Shown here piece after piece: positions 25,618 to 35,223 of a stretch of DNA of 64,000 bases. Each line of letters begins with the position of its first letter. The stretch's first letter is position 1. The stretch comes from Maribacter sedimenticola. GTDB lineage: Bacteria > Bacteroidota > Bacteroidia > Flavobacteriales > Flavobacteriaceae. A model generated the notes under the pieces. It worked only from the letters and a program-made list of their open reading frames with translations, was not told the DNA's origin and searched no databases. Location of the stretch: NCBI RefSeq assembly GCF_900188415.1, contig NZ_FZNV01000011.1, forward strand, positions 1 to 64,000, in the 5' to 3' direction. Made by a program: the position numbers and the translations under genes.

Positions 25618-27273
25618 CTATCTAGGAGGAGGTGGTGGTGGAACTGCTCCTCCTTCTATATCAACGGAAATATTATTTTTCAATTTATTCAAATTCTCTT
25701 CCATATGGGTAAAATTTTCATAGCCATTCTTTTTGGCGAGTTCATAAGCTTTCGTATAAACTGCTAATGCTTCATCTTTTCGCCCTGCTACAATCAAAGC
25801 CTCTGCATAATTTTCATATGTATTGACCGACTGAGGATAATAAATCATGGACAATTCAAAATAGTTTAGAGCATCATTCACTTTTTCATCCCTTAGAAAA
25901 TTGTAACCAACTGCATTCAGATAAAATTCCTCAGGCTTGTACCTTTCACCAATCAGTTTGCTGTATTGTTCATAGTGTTTTACTGCAGCTGTTGCATAGC
26001 CCTCTTTTACAATGTTAGATTGAAAGGATTCCATCAGCAACGCTACAGCTGAAAGGTCTATTTTATTATGAACAGATGCTTTAGAGAAATATAAATGCTT
26101 ATACATTTGTACATTACCGGAGGATTCTAATATTCCCTCCATATTGCCACTCATTAGCGACATACGTAGGTTAGCGTTTCTAGTTCTTAAAGAGTCATGA
26201 AGGGTTAAAATCAATTGATCTTCTTTAATAATTGCATTATCTACTCTCATTTGATCTCGTACATGAGGTGAGTAAAATGATAGGCTCACTTCGGGTTTGC
26301 CATCCACATCTTTAACCTCCATGATTTGGCCAAGATAGTCTGATCCATAAGTACCGGTCCCATACCACTTTCCGATAATCTTTTTTAGCTCAATGGTTTC
26401 ACCTTTGGTCAATTCAGGAATGGTATAGCTTGGGTCTGGCTGTTCAAAATCAAGGTAATCACTTGATTTTTGCATGGCTTGCACCACTTCCCAACTTGCT
26501 TCTTGAATCAATTGAGCTTCCTCATTTGATAGATCAATTAACAGCCCCCTATCCAATGAACGCTCACCAATATTCGATAACCGATTACCAAAAATAGTCC
26601 CTGGAAGACCTAGAGGATTATCAGACATTAGTGTTGCGTAAAGTGTAACAGCGGTTAAATAGGAACCCATTGCTGATGGGTGACCACCATCGTCGGCATA
26701 TAAGTCAATCTTTGGATTCGTTCGCACCCTATCCCATACCAAACCAACTGGCGCCACTATAGCCTCAAGCTCTTTGGCTATGGTCGTATATGCATGTGAC
26801 AATATGGCTTGTTCTTTCGGTTGATCTTTATTTGACCAGGTCATAAAGAACACGGTCTTAGCACCCGCTTTTGTTATTTCAGCATTAAACTTTCTTGAGT
26901 GCTCAAAAAATTGATCTGTTGACCCAAAATACATGTCGTTATCAATCATGACGCCCATTCCCAGCTTGCTTTGCTCTTGGAGTACCACATAGTCCCATTC
27001 ACCCGTTCTAATGGCTTCTATTGTACTCTCTGTTTGCCAATGGTCGGCAAGCGTCATACCACCATCACTTATCAACTGAGTTTCTACTACATGTTCTGGA
27101 AATTTCTCTTGTATTATTTTCTTTAATAACTCCGGAGTGCTGTTGTAGAACGTATAACTATTTCCGATAAACAGAATCCTAATTTTATCTGCTTCTTTAG
27201 GTTGTGTACAAGAGAATGCTACAATCAACAACAATAGTACACTTAAACACCTTTTTTTATAGATCATTATCAT
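25618..27273 (-). CDS. SGNH-hydrolase-type lipoprotein with TPR tail
   Basis: From ATG 27273 the protein has 551 residues; a longer frame to 27348 would lie inside the cupin gene. The N-terminus is a lipoprotein signal (LLLIVAFSC). An SGNH/GDSL-like domain follows: IRILFIGNSYTFYNSTPELL holds block I with the Ser, and DDGGHPSAMGSYL carries the Asp-x-x-His block. A beta domain of unknown type comes next, and the last 140 residues have TPR-like helices (VNDALNYFELSMIYYPQSVNTYENYAEAL). The tail is proline-rich (PPPPPPR). The start overlaps the cupin stop by 17 bases, suggesting coupling. Ester hydrolysis is inferred. Confidence 0.75.
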   Translation of the reverse strand: MIMIYKKRCLSVLLLLIVAFSCTQPKEADKIRILFIGNSYTFYNSTPELLKKIIQEKFPEHVVETQLISDGGMTLADHWQTESTIEAIRTGEWDYVVLQEQSKLGMGVMIDNDMYFGSTDQFFEHSRKFNAEITKAGAKTVFFMTWSNKDQPKEQAILSHAYTTIAKELEAIVAPVGLVWDRVRTNPKIDLYADDGGHPSAMGSYLTAVTLYATLMSDNPLGLPGTIFGNRLSNIGERSLDRGLLIDLSNEEAQLIQEASWEVVQAMQKSSDYLDFEQPDPSYTIPELTKGETIELKKIIGKWYGTGTYGSDYLGQIMEVKDVDGKPEVSLSFYSPHVRDQMRVDNAIIKEDQLILTLHDSLRTRNANLRMSLMSGNMEGILESSGNVQMYKHLYFSKASVHNKIDLSAVALLMESFQSNIVKEGYATAAVKHYEQYSKLIGERYKPEEFYLNAVGYNFLRDEKVNDALNYFELSMIYYPQSVNTYENYAEALIVAGRKDEALAVYTKAYELAKKNGYENFTHMEENLNKLKNNISVDIEGGAVPPPPPPR

Positions 27274-27631
27274 ACGAGATTTGATTTTTAATAGGCTTAG
27301 TAATTTCATTAACAACCTCTCCTGTATGCAAAGTTGATTTATTTTCAATAAGCATTATATGGCATTCGTTTTTAGAGCTTACCTTATGATTGATTCCCTT
27401 TTTCACAATAAACAAGTCTCCCTTTTTCATAGTAAACGGTTCTTGATTTTCTATTTCAAAAAGAAGCGCTCCTTTAATAATAAGAAATAATTCATCTTCA
27501 TTTTTATGATGATGCCAAGGAACTTTATTGCCCTGTATTTTCACCAGTTTTATAAAAACATCATTTACTTCACCAATTATTTTTGGAGCATAGTAGTCAT
27601 TAATGGTGTTTAGTTGTTCGGTTATATTCAT
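27257..27631 (-). CDS. Cupin-domain protein
   Basis: A 124-residue single-domain cupin. The metal-binding first motif reads PWHHHKNEDELFLIIKG (residues about 39-55), with His-His-His, Glu and the G end; the second motif MKKGDLFIVKKGINHKVSSK (about 69-88) supplies the fourth ligand His. Such small cupins bind sugars, hormones or act as dioxygenase-like enzymes; the substrate is open. It lies directly upstream of the SGNH lipoprotein, overlapping it slightly. Confidence 0.88.
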   Translation of the reverse strand: MNITEQLNTINDYYAPKIIGEVNDVFIKLVKIQGNKVPWHHHKNEDELFLIIKGALLFEIENQEPFTMKKGDLFIVKKGINHKVSSKNECHIMLIENKSTLHTGEVVNEITKPIKNQISYDNDL

Positions 27632-27816
27632 CTCAAAATTTGATTATAATAGTTCTTTATTCTTTGATTATCTAGAATATCCAATAGTAAAAATGCCGAA
27701 ATAAATAAGGTGCCAATAATTTTTACTTATGTCTACCGTAATGAAATATTATTCTATTTTATTTTATAGTAAGCCCGTAAATTAAATAGATTGTATCTCA
27801 AAGTTTTATGGCGTTT

Positions 27817-28728
27817 TTAATTGCAATTAGTATTTAGTTCTTGATGATCTGCTTTAGAAATTAGTGGGATATTTTGTCCATCAAGAATTTTAATACAAGG
27901 CAAATTTGGATTTCTATCTACTTTTAAATCAATAAGGTTTTGATTAAAACTCACGTTTAACCTATCCAGTGAATTACTGGTGATATAAAGATGCGTTAAA
28001 TCATTATTTTCTAAGAGATTAATAGTTTGCAGCTCGTTATCAGAAACCAGTAATGTTTCTAACTTTTTATTTGAAATCACCTCTAAACTTTGCAATTTAT
28101 TTGATGTTAAAAGTAGGTTTTTTAGATTTGGAGCTGAACTAATGTCGAGTGAATACAAATCATTATTACTCATATGTAAAACCTCTAACGACTCACTAGA
28201 AATACTAAAAGTTTCAAAATAATTCCAAGACAAATCCAAGTCTTTTAATTCACCCAATTCTGATAATCCAACGACTGAATTCATTTCATTAGCAGTCAAA
28301 TCAAGTAAAACTAGTTTACTATTGTTGCTAATATCAATACTTAACAATTTATTCCCCGCAAGATTTAACGTATCCAAATTTAAATTATCACTTAAATCAA
28401 TTTGTGCTATATCATGTTGGGTGGCAATTAATTTTCTTAAACTGGTAAAGCCTTCTATTCCTGTTAAATCAGTAATAGCTCCATATTCTAGATTGCTTAA
28501 GTCAAGGGTAGTTATTCCTTCAGCATCACTGCTTAGCATTTGCTGATTTATAATACCATCAGAATCTACACCTGTTTTTATAAGTATCGCTTCAAAACTT
28601 GAATCGGGTATGCTTACATAAGCACGATTAAAACCCGCAATATTATCATCATTTGAGCATGAAACTGTACTACCCATCAATACTAATATGGAAAAATATG
28701 TTAGTAAAATTTGGTTTGATTTTTTCAT
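27817..28728 (-). CDS. Leucine-rich-repeat lipoprotein
   Basis: A 303-residue lipoprotein (VSCSND, Cys about residue 24). Residues about 70-285 are leucine-rich repeats of the bacterial 21-22-residue type, for example LDTLNLAGNKLLSIDISNNSKLVLLDLTANEM. The region before the repeats (FEAILIKTGVDSDGIINQQML) is the capping segment often seen in Flavobacteriia. A surface protein-binding role is likely. The stop codon of the DJ-1 gene upstream lies one base from this start, so the two are probably co-transcribed. Confidence 0.88.
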   Translation of the reverse strand: MKKSNQILLTYFSILVLMGSTVSCSNDDNIAGFNRAYVSIPDSSFEAILIKTGVDSDGIINQQMLSSDAEGITTLDLSNLEYGAITDLTGIEGFTSLRKLIATQHDIAQIDLSDNLNLDTLNLAGNKLLSIDISNNSKLVLLDLTANEMNSVVGLSELGELKDLDLSWNYFETFSISSESLEVLHMSNNDLYSLDISSAPNLKNLLLTSNKLQSLEVISNKKLETLLVSDNELQTINLLENNDLTHLYITSNSLDRLNVSFNQNLIDLKVDRNPNLPCIKILDGQNIPLISKADHQELNTNCN

Positions 28729-28729
28729 T

Positions 28730-29854
28730 TTATTGACTGACTTGTCGATTATTTAAATTTTCTATTATTTTTAATGCTACATCTTTAGATGATAAATAAT
28801 TTTGACCTGTAATTACATTTCCTTGTACCTCTACATGTACCGAGTTTCTAGGAGAATATTTAAATATCCCACCTCTTTCTTCTATGGTCTTTTGAATTAA
28901 AAAAGGGAATTGCTTAAAATATTCAGCACCCTCTTTTTCATAAGCTTCTGGGTATCCACTAATTATTTTATTATTTACCAAGTACTTCCCATCTTTTGTT
29001 TTTAAATTAACAATACCAGCCGTTCCATGACATACTGAAGAGACAATACCATTATATTCTTCAAAAATGGTCATTGTTATTTTTTGAATTTCTTTATTCT
29101 TAGGCACATCATACATTGCACTTCCACCTCCGATATAATGAACCGCTTTATAATCTTTTGCAATAATTTCTTTAGGCTTTTTGGTGTGTTTTAATGCATA
29201 CATAAAGTCTTCACTGTAAAGCAGTTTTTTTTGGAGTGCGTCAGATGTATTAATATAAGCTAGTGGAATACTACCCCCATTCGGACTAACGAAGTCCACA
29301 GTAAACCCTTCCTTTTTAAACGTATCATAAGCATTAACAATTTCAGAGAAACTATTACCCGTTGGAAGTTTAGTTGTTCCATGGAATGAGGCATTGGATA
29401 CTATAAATAATATTTTATCACCATTTTGGTTACTTTTTTCACTACTAGCAGTTTTGCTAATAATTTTCCACTCGTTTTCAATTTTTTTTAAAAGAAACAA
29501 ATCAATGTATCTTAAACCACTCTTAGGGATAATAATTTCTGCTTTTGCAGTAGCAACACCTTCAAAGTTGTCAATCGATAAAATGTTACCTATTCTTCCC
29601 GTAAACTCCCCTTCTTTTTTATTTTTATACCAACTTGCATATTCTTTGGCTGGAACGGTCCAAAGTGTTTTGTCATTTTTTTCTAAATACAGATTTGCTT
29701 TGGTATAAAATGCTTTTTTAATAAGGGCAGATCTATTGTAAGAAGTACCATTTATATAATTTAAAAGCGTGTTTTCTATTTTAGATACTTCCGTTTGTGC
29801 AAAAACTGAAGCGTTTAACATTAGAAATCCGATGAATAAAAGAAAATGTTTCAT
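28730..29854 (-). CDS. Secreted NTF2-like / DJ-1 (PfpI) fusion protein
   Basis: A 374-residue protein with signal peptide (ASVFAQ, cleavage near 20). Residues about 22-135 form a SnoaL/NTF2-like domain (putative lumazine-binding family). Residues about 145-370 are a DJ-1/PfpI domain of the Hsp31 kind: KILFIVSNAS opening, and the nucleophile elbow SSVCHGTAGIVNL with Cys followed by His. The family includes glyoxalases, chaperones and amidases. Export plus domain fusion is unusual for Hsp31. It precedes the LRR lipoprotein gene by one base. Confidence 0.85.
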   Translation of the reverse strand: MKHFLLFIGFLMLNASVFAQTEVSKIENTLLNYINGTSYNRSALIKKAFYTKANLYLEKNDKTLWTVPAKEYASWYKNKKEGEFTGRIGNILSIDNFEGVATAKAEIIIPKSGLRYIDLFLLKKIENEWKIISKTASSEKSNQNGDKILFIVSNASFHGTTKLPTGNSFSEIVNAYDTFKKEGFTVDFVSPNGGSIPLAYINTSDALQKKLLYSEDFMYALKHTKKPKEIIAKDYKAVHYIGGGSAMYDVPKNKEIQKITMTIFEEYNGIVSSVCHGTAGIVNLKTKDGKYLVNNKIISGYPEAYEKEGAEYFKQFPFLIQKTIEERGGIFKYSPRNSVHVEVQGNVITGQNYLSSKDVALKIIENLNNRQVSQ

Positions 29855-29966
29855 ACGTATTTTTAGTACTGTTAATTAAATGGATTCAAAAATTAAGGCT
29901 TGCCTATAGTCTCCAACAAATTCTGCTCCTTCTCTATAAAATACCCTTCTTGTTTCCATTTCTTTT

Positions 29967-30938
29967 TTAACCATTAAATTTTGCCAACCATTTTAAAATT
30001 GATTGATTAGTTTCATGTGGTAACTCTTGTTGAATGTGATGGCCACACTCTAAACTAATCACATCCAAATTTGGAACAAAATCCTGTAGCCTTTCAAATT
30101 TTGGAATCATATCTAGATTACCATAGATCATAAGTGTAGGCTGTTTGATGATTGGGTCTATATCTGCCAATACGTGCCAGTTTCGGTCAAGGTTTCTATA
30201 CCAATTAATAGCGCCATTAAACCCAGAATTTTTAAATGCCGTTACAAATACAGACAAATCAACGTCGTTCATAATAGGCTCACCAAAAGGCTTTTCTGCT
30301 TTTGCAAGATTCATCATTAACATTCCTGGTTCTGGTGGTGCAAGAGGCACATTCTTACGAAATAAATTACAAAGAAAGTTTTCTGCATGGTTCTCTAACA
30401 CAGCATCTGCTACTCCTGGTTTTTTATTAAAATGAACAAAATAGAAATCTTCACCAAAAAACGCTTCCATAAACTGTATCCATGGTTTTTCACCTCGTTC
30501 TTGATAAGGAAGTGCAAGATTTATGATTTTATTTACACGCTCTGGATGCAAGAGTGCAAGGTTCCATACTACATTTGCGCCCCAATCATGCCCCACAAAA
30601 ACAGCATCTCTGTAGTTGTAATAATCAAGTAAGGCCACTAAATCATCTGTTAAATGGGTTATATCATATGCCGTTACTTCTTTAGGGCGCGATGAATTGC
30701 CATATCCTCTTTGATTTGGAACAATGACATGATAACCAGCTTTAGCAAGCGCTGGTATTTGATAACGCCAAGAAAAGGCATGTTCGGGAAAGCCATGACA
30801 AAGTACAATCGGATTACCAATATTTTCTTTACCTGCTTCAAATACTTCTAACTCAATTCCATTTATTGAAATTATATTGGATTTGGGAAATTTTAAAGAT
30901 TTAATTTCTTGTATCATTTCAGTGCCTGTTTTTATCAA
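29967..30938 (-). CDS. Alpha/beta hydrolase, epoxide-hydrolase-like
   Basis: A 323-residue hydrolase. The oxyanion motif HGFPEHAFSWRYQ is near residue 48, the nucleophile elbow VFVGHDWGANVVWN has Asp near 117, and the catalytic His is in ECGHHIQQE near 298. An Asp nucleophile in GHDWGA is typical of epoxide hydrolases and haloalkane dehalogenases. It overlaps the next upstream hydrolase gene by 20 bases, so the two form an operon. No signal peptide; cytoplasmic. Confidence 0.88.
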   Translation of the reverse strand: MIKTGTEMIQEIKSLKFPKSNIISINGIELEVFEAGKENIGNPIVLCHGFPEHAFSWRYQIPALAKAGYHVIVPNQRGYGNSSRPKEVTAYDITHLTDDLVALLDYYNYRDAVFVGHDWGANVVWNLALLHPERVNKIINLALPYQERGEKPWIQFMEAFFGEDFYFVHFNKKPGVADAVLENHAENFLCNLFRKNVPLAPPEPGMLMMNLAKAEKPFGEPIMNDVDLSVFVTAFKNSGFNGAINWYRNLDRNWHVLADIDPIIKQPTLMIYGNLDMIPKFERLQDFVPNLDVISLECGHHIQQELPHETNQSILKWLAKFNG

Positions 30939-31779
30939 TAATTAAATCTTCTATTTTTTTAAAATCCTTTGAATTTGGTACGTGTTTAGCCTCTACAATC
31001 AAAACAACTTCTTCTATAGTAGAAAATATTCGATTTGCTCTTTTAATCATTTTTTTTCCGGGAAACATGATGTCTTTTTCACAGGCAAAAATGGTAATCG
31101 GTGTTTTTATTCTATTTGCATCATTTTTAGATAGCATTGGTAAAGGAGAAAAATCCATATTGCAGTATTGAAACGTAGAAGACATAAACTCTAATGCAAA
31201 ATCATCGTATTCAGAAAAAAGTACGTTCATTACCTTTTTAATGTGCTTTTGATTGTTAGTTTTTATAAACTTTTTTAATGGTAGGAACATTTTAAACAAA
31301 CCTACAAGAGGATTACCATTAACGATATAGACTGGTGCAATTAAGAAAACCTGTCTAATTGGTGTCTCGTTAAACTCCATTGCTTTTAAGCTGATCAAAC
31401 CTCCAAAGGAAAAGCCTACCAGGGTCACGTCTTTCAGTCTTAGTTTTATGATTACTTCAATAAGCCATTTTCCATAATCTAAAGATTTCATGTCTAATCG
31501 ATTCTCTGCACTTTTATTGGGCTGCGCTAAGACATCAATGGCATAGACACAATATTTTGAAGCTAGATTGGGGAAAGAATCTAAAATTTGTGGTGCACAA
31601 CCTCCTGTGCCGTGAATCAGTATTAATGGAGGGTTTTTAGTATCGCCAGTAATGATAACATTAGTGACTCCAAACTTTGTTTCTATAAATTTTTCTGAAT
31701 ATTCAATATTCAGCTCATTTAACTTTTGATTGTAAAGGGATAAGATTTTTTCTTTTCCTTCTTTTGATTTGAAAAACAT
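30919..31779 (-). CDS. Alpha/beta hydrolase, serine type
   Basis: A 286-residue hydrolase. The oxyanion region is LILIHGTGGCAPQI (near 50-63), the nucleophile elbow VGFSFGGLI puts Ser near 121, the acid is expected in FACEKDIMFPG, and the His in EAKHVPNSKD near 264. Substrates are unknown. It overlaps the epoxide-hydrolase-like gene by 20 bases. Upstream lie the shared leader ACGAACAGT and, further out, one of the two 114-bp blocks with tandem sites, which suggests control by an AraC-type factor. Confidence 0.85.
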   Translation of the reverse strand: MFFKSKEGKEKILSLYNQKLNELNIEYSEKFIETKFGVTNVIITGDTKNPPLILIHGTGGCAPQILDSFPNLASKYCVYAIDVLAQPNKSAENRLDMKSLDYGKWLIEVIIKLRLKDVTLVGFSFGGLISLKAMEFNETPIRQVFLIAPVYIVNGNPLVGLFKMFLPLKKFIKTNNQKHIKKVMNVLFSEYDDFALEFMSSTFQYCNMDFSPLPMLSKNDANRIKTPITIFACEKDIMFPGKKMIKRANRIFSTIEEVVLIVEAKHVPNSKDFKKIEDLIIDKNRH

Positions 31780-31781
31780 GT

Positions 31782-31806
31782 ACTGTTCGTTTCTTGATTG
31801 ATGATT
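31782..31806 (-). promoter_or_regulatory. Shared 5' leader (AATCAATCAA..AACGAACAGT)
   Basis: Directly before the hydrolase start, the minus strand reads AATCATCAATCAAGAAACGA then ACAGTAC-ATG. Near-identical leaders precede the ATG codons at 32291, 41001, 41201 and 53742, and a copy lies near 57582. Confidence 0.55.
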
Positions 31807-31890
31807 ATGATTGATGTATTTTGAATGTTATGACGAGGGATGATAGGTATTTGTTACACTTTAATTTTTATTATTAATAACTCAATTTTT

Positions 31891-32004
31891 GTTTCTACAA
31901 ATATCTATCAAGAAGCAATATGCTTCTAACCACTTATGAAGCCTTATGTATAAAGTTTGATGATAGATTGAAAATTATGACGCAGTTCTATAAATTATGA
32001 TGCA
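31891..32004 (-). promoter_or_regulatory. 114-bp conserved upstream block, copy 1 (tandem 13-bp sites)
   Basis: Gapless homologue of 41427-41540. It contains AAATTATGACGCA (31972-31984) and AAATTATGATGCA (31992-32004), 20 bp apart on the same face of the helix, and ends nearer the gene with TTTCTACAAATATC. It lies about 110 bases upstream of the serine-hydrolase gene on the minus strand. Such tandem direct sites fit an AraC-family dimer. Confidence 0.65.
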
Positions 32005-32067
32005 AACAAGCCTTTCTATTAAATCTTAATTTAGTTTTCTGATTTTATCTACATTTTTACCAGTAGT

Positions 32068-32291
32068 TTATTTTTCAATGATTAGGTTTTCCAAATACCT
32101 CAGAGAAGTAGCTATTAAATTCTCTCGATTTTTTGCCTTTTCATTAAAAGAATCTAAAGTTGCTCTGTTTAATTTTCGGCCTTTTACTATTTTCACTTGG
32201 TTCAATTTAAAGATCAGATGATATCAGTCAGAAATAAGTGGTAGTTGTGGTTATTTTTTTTTAATTTTCTTTCTTTTGATTTGATAAACAT
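32068..32291 (-). pseudogene. Decayed copy of an alpha/beta hydrolase gene
   Basis: ATG 32291 opens MFIKSKERK, resembling MFFKSKEGK at the start of the hydrolase at 31779, with the same leader upstream. The reading frame stops after 25 codons. Another frame then reads LNQVKIVKGRKLNRATLDSF and later RYLENLIIEK to a stop at 32068, similar in position to the IEDLIIDK end of the intact gene. I take it as a duplicate that has lost its middle; the C-terminal match is weak. Confidence 0.4.
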
Positions 32292-32369
32292 ACACTGTTC
32301 GTTTTTTGATGCTTCGACTGGGCTCAGCACGAGTTGATGATTTTTGAATTGATATACTATTTAGTCCAG

Positions 32370-33302
32370 CTAAATGGTGATGACTACATTTCCTCTTTTA
32401 TGACCCATCTCCACATATTTATGCGCTTCAGCCATTTTTTCTAAAGGATATATGCTGTCAATAACAGGTCTAAGTTTCTCTTGTTCTGCTAAGCTTTTTA
32501 AATTTAAAAAAGCTTCTTTTGGTGTTAATGGAGTGCCATGATCTATGGATATGTATTTGCCATTCGAAGTCAATGCTTTTTTGCTCTTCTCTTTAAGTAT
32601 CGATGATTTCGAATTGCCTACAGCATCAATCACATATTTATATGTTTCTAATTGTTTTTCAGCATTTTCTATCGTGTAGTCAATCACCTTATCACTTCCT
32701 AAAGAGGTTACTAATTCAAAATTTCGACTACTGCATACACTTGTAACATGAGCACCCTTATGCTTCGCCAATTGTATCGCCATTGTACCTATACTTCCTG
32801 ACGCTCCATAGATTAAAATTTTGTCGTCCTTGTTAATACTGGTCTTTTTTAATAAATGAGAAGCAAGTAAACCACCATAAGGAATCGCAGCGGCTTCCTC
32901 AAAACTCAGATTTACAGGTTTTAGTGCCAGATTCCAATCTTCGGGTAAACAGATATATTCTGCGTAAGAACCAAAACGACGTTTGGTAGGCGAGATAGAA
33001 CCATAAGCAAAAACCTCATCACCAATTTCAAACAATGTTACATCTTTACCTTTACGCTCCACAACACCAGCTGTTACCATCCCCAATACAGGGTTTCTTG
33101 GACGACCAAAACCAAATATGAGTTGGAGTATAAGTTTAGGAATGAAAGGTTCATTCATTCTCCGAATAAGAACATCGCTTGTGGTAACTGAAGTTGCATG
33201 TATTTTTATAAGTACTTCATTAGCTTTTGCTATTGGTTTTTTAACATTACTTAGCACCAGGTTTTCTACTTCTCCATATTTTAGACATTCTATTGCTTTC
33301 AT
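32370..33302 (-). CDS. Zinc-type alcohol dehydrogenase / quinone-oxidoreductase-like protein
   Basis: From ATG 33302 the protein has 310 residues; a TTG at 33323 is less likely. It is a medium-chain dehydrogenase/reductase: GroES-like N-domain (residues about 25-120), then a Rossmann domain with ILIYGASGSIGTMAIQLAKHKGAHVT, the AxGxxG NADPH loop. Zinc-binding cysteines are absent, which fits the zinc-free quinone oxidoreductase branch. Likely reduces quinones or enals with NADPH in the cytoplasm. Confidence 0.88.
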   Translation of the reverse strand: MKAIECLKYGEVENLVLSNVKKPIAKANEVLIKIHATSVTTSDVLIRRMNEPFIPKLILQLIFGFGRPRNPVLGMVTAGVVERKGKDVTLFEIGDEVFAYGSISPTKRRFGSYAEYICLPEDWNLALKPVNLSFEEAAAIPYGGLLASHLLKKTSINKDDKILIYGASGSIGTMAIQLAKHKGAHVTSVCSSRNFELVTSLGSDKVIDYTIENAEKQLETYKYVIDAVGNSKSSILKEKSKKALTSNGKYISIDHGTPLTPKEAFLNLKSLAEQEKLRPVIDSIYPLEKMAEAHKYVEMGHKRGNVVITI

Positions 33303-33387
33303 AATTGTTTTTGTTAACAGCAAAGTTGGTTAAAATGTGGTTTACAAAAGTTCGTATTTTGAAATTGGAACAAACCTTTGCTTTTCG

Positions 33388-34293
33388 TTATTCCTTTTTA
33401 AGAGCATAGATAACTTCTGCATCTACCCAAAATATATCTACATTTTCAAAATCGTCTGATCCTACATTTCTACTAAAGAAAAGGTATTTACCGTCTGGTG
33501 TTATACTAGCAGAAGCTTCCCAAGCGTTGGTGTTTATTTTATCTCCCAAATTAATTCCATCGCCCCAAGTACCATCACTTTGTTTAAAACTGATATAAAT
33601 ATCAGAGTCTCCAAAACCATCTTCCCTTTTAGCATCAAATAATAAATACGATTCATCTGGTGCTATAAAAGGATGGCTCAAAAAGGTTCCTGTATTTATT
33701 TCTTTAGGCAAAGCGATAGGTTCCTCATGCTTTCCATCTATTAAACGCGAATAGCGAATTGGAAACGTTGAATCATTCTCTTTATAGGTGTCAAAATAGT
33801 AGGTCCCATTTGAAGACGATGAAAGGCGCATAATATACATAGAATCATTACTTACAGTAGGAGGTTCTAGTTTTTGTAATTCTGACCATCCAGCTTCTGT
33901 TCTTTTTAGATACCTGTCACCTAAATGCATGGTTTGTCCATCTGGAGCTATTACGGGTCTTCCTATCCATGGAGATGCTATTTCAGATTTTTCCCATTTC
34001 CCATTTGTTTCGTTGTATTTGTATTCGTAAAAAGCTGATTTTTTATTTTCTTCGCCTCTTCTAATAAAATAAAACGCTTTCATATCTGGGGTGAATGCAC
34101 TATTGACTTCATACAAATCTGTAGATACCAGACCTGGAGCAAATGGTATAGGCGTTAATCCTGGTGGATTTTGACCCAGATATGGGTTTTCTATAGATAA
34201 AGAATCATTTTCTTTTGCATTCGAATTATCAGTTTTACAAGCACTTAAGAATATTATTAATAATACTGAGAGTTTAATTATGAGATTTTTCAT
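33388..34293 (-). CDS. PD40-type beta-propeller lipoprotein
   Basis: A 301-residue lipoprotein (FLSACKTD, Cys about residue 19). The mature protein is built of WD40-like (PD40) propeller strands: FTPDMKAFYFIRRG near 67, APDGQTMHLGDRY near 110, APDESYLLFDAKREDGFGDSDIYISF near 206 and TPDGKYLFFSRN near 264. The D.DIY and PDG.YLFF motifs are typical. Likely periplasmic binding or scaffold protein. It lies 13 bases downstream of the metallo-hydrolase gene on the same strand, so probably one operon. Confidence 0.85.
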   Translation of the reverse strand: MKNLIIKLSVLLIIFLSACKTDNSNAKENDSLSIENPYLGQNPPGLTPIPFAPGLVSTDLYEVNSAFTPDMKAFYFIRRGEENKKSAFYEYKYNETNGKWEKSEIASPWIGRPVIAPDGQTMHLGDRYLKRTEAGWSELQKLEPPTVSNDSMYIMRLSSSSNGTYYFDTYKENDSTFPIRYSRLIDGKHEEPIALPKEINTGTFLSHPFIAPDESYLLFDAKREDGFGDSDIYISFKQSDGTWGDGINLGDKINTNAWEASASITPDGKYLFFSRNVGSDDFENVDIFWVDAEVIYALKKE

Positions 34294-34306
34294 TTCTTAG
34301 GATGTT

Positions 34307-35206
34307 TTAATCGACGGGATATATTATAAAGCTATCATGAATTTTCTTTGTGGTTGTATCTCCTAATTTTGTAAGAGCTCGTGAAAGTTCTTTTAATGTG
34401 AGCACACTTAACGGAAGTTGGTGTTCTTTAGGCTGGTAACTAGTTCCCATGGGGTAATCAACACCAGCTGTTTGAGTCATTTCAATGTGATTTCCAAGTA
34501 TGGTTGAAACCTCATTAATGTCGGTGAATTTTACAAGTCTTTCAATACTCATTTTAAAAGCATTCCAATCATTTATGTATAGTCTACCAGGATAAAAGGT
34601 GTCTCCAGTCAAGAGAATTTTAGTGGAAGTATCATAAACCGCAATTGAAGAAGCTTGGTGTCCAGGAATTGGTATTATCTTCATCATGCGATTCCCTAAA
34701 TCATAATCTACAATTTCTTCGGGCCAGTTTGAAATCTTAAAAAAATCTTGTACATCTTTAACCTCAAGGTCGATTACAGAAGTGTTCGGTTTTCCTTTGA
34801 ATTGTCCATCGCCAGCATAGTGGTCTCCATGCTTATGAGTATGAGCAACTATTAATTCAACTTCTCCATTCTTTTTAGACCAGTCGTTAATAATTGTATT
34901 TACAGTTTCATAAAGCGGAAAAATATCATCTTCTTGAGTAGCTCCAGTATCCATTAATAGCGCTTTGTTCTCACCAAAAAACAGAAACATAAAAGGTGCT
35001 TCGTAATTTGTACACCTGTTTTGACGTAAAATATACGTACAGCTATTATACTTAACGACCTGAATTGGTGGGTCAATATTATCATCACAGTTTTCAGAGC
35101 CATGAATCCAATTTTGCACACTTAAATCAACAGTTTCTTCGATTGATGGTTGGCATGACAAAATCAAAATTAGTATTGATAATAAGATTGTGATTTTTAT
35201 TTTCAT
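34307..35206 (-). CDS. Metallo-beta-lactamase-fold lipoprotein hydrolase
   Basis: A 299-residue lipoprotein (LILSCQPS). The MBL zinc motif HTHKHGDH is near residue 116-123; further ligands are expected at IPGHQASSIAV (His, near 180) and LLTGDTFYP (Asp, near 198), then GNHIEMT. Such enzymes hydrolyse lactams, lactones, thioesters or phosphodiesters; nothing singles out a beta-lactam substrate. The gene starts just after an attC relic (35224-35290) and may once have been a cassette gene. Confidence 0.85.
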   Translation of the reverse strand: MKIKITILLSILILILSCQPSIEETVDLSVQNWIHGSENCDDNIDPPIQVVKYNSCTYILRQNRCTNYEAPFMFLFFGENKALLMDTGATQEDDIFPLYETVNTIINDWSKKNGEVELIVAHTHKHGDHYAGDGQFKGKPNTSVIDLEVKDVQDFFKISNWPEEIVDYDLGNRMMKIIPIPGHQASSIAVYDTSTKILLTGDTFYPGRLYINDWNAFKMSIERLVKFTDINEVSTILGNHIEMTQTAGVDYPMGTSYQPKEHQLPLSVLTLKELSRALTKLGDTTTKKIHDSFIIYPVD

Positions 35207-35223
35207 ATGCTGGTCTATATTGG

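Noticed and set aside
32310..32340. TTCGACTGGGCTCAGCACGA as a possible regulatory site
   Set aside because: It resembles a generic dispersed intergenic repeat and is not placed relative to an intact gene start.
34307..35206. Metallo-beta-lactamase-fold protein as a carbapenemase
   Set aside because: The HTHKHGDH motif and lipoprotein form fit the general MBL hydrolase superfamily; no substrate evidence.
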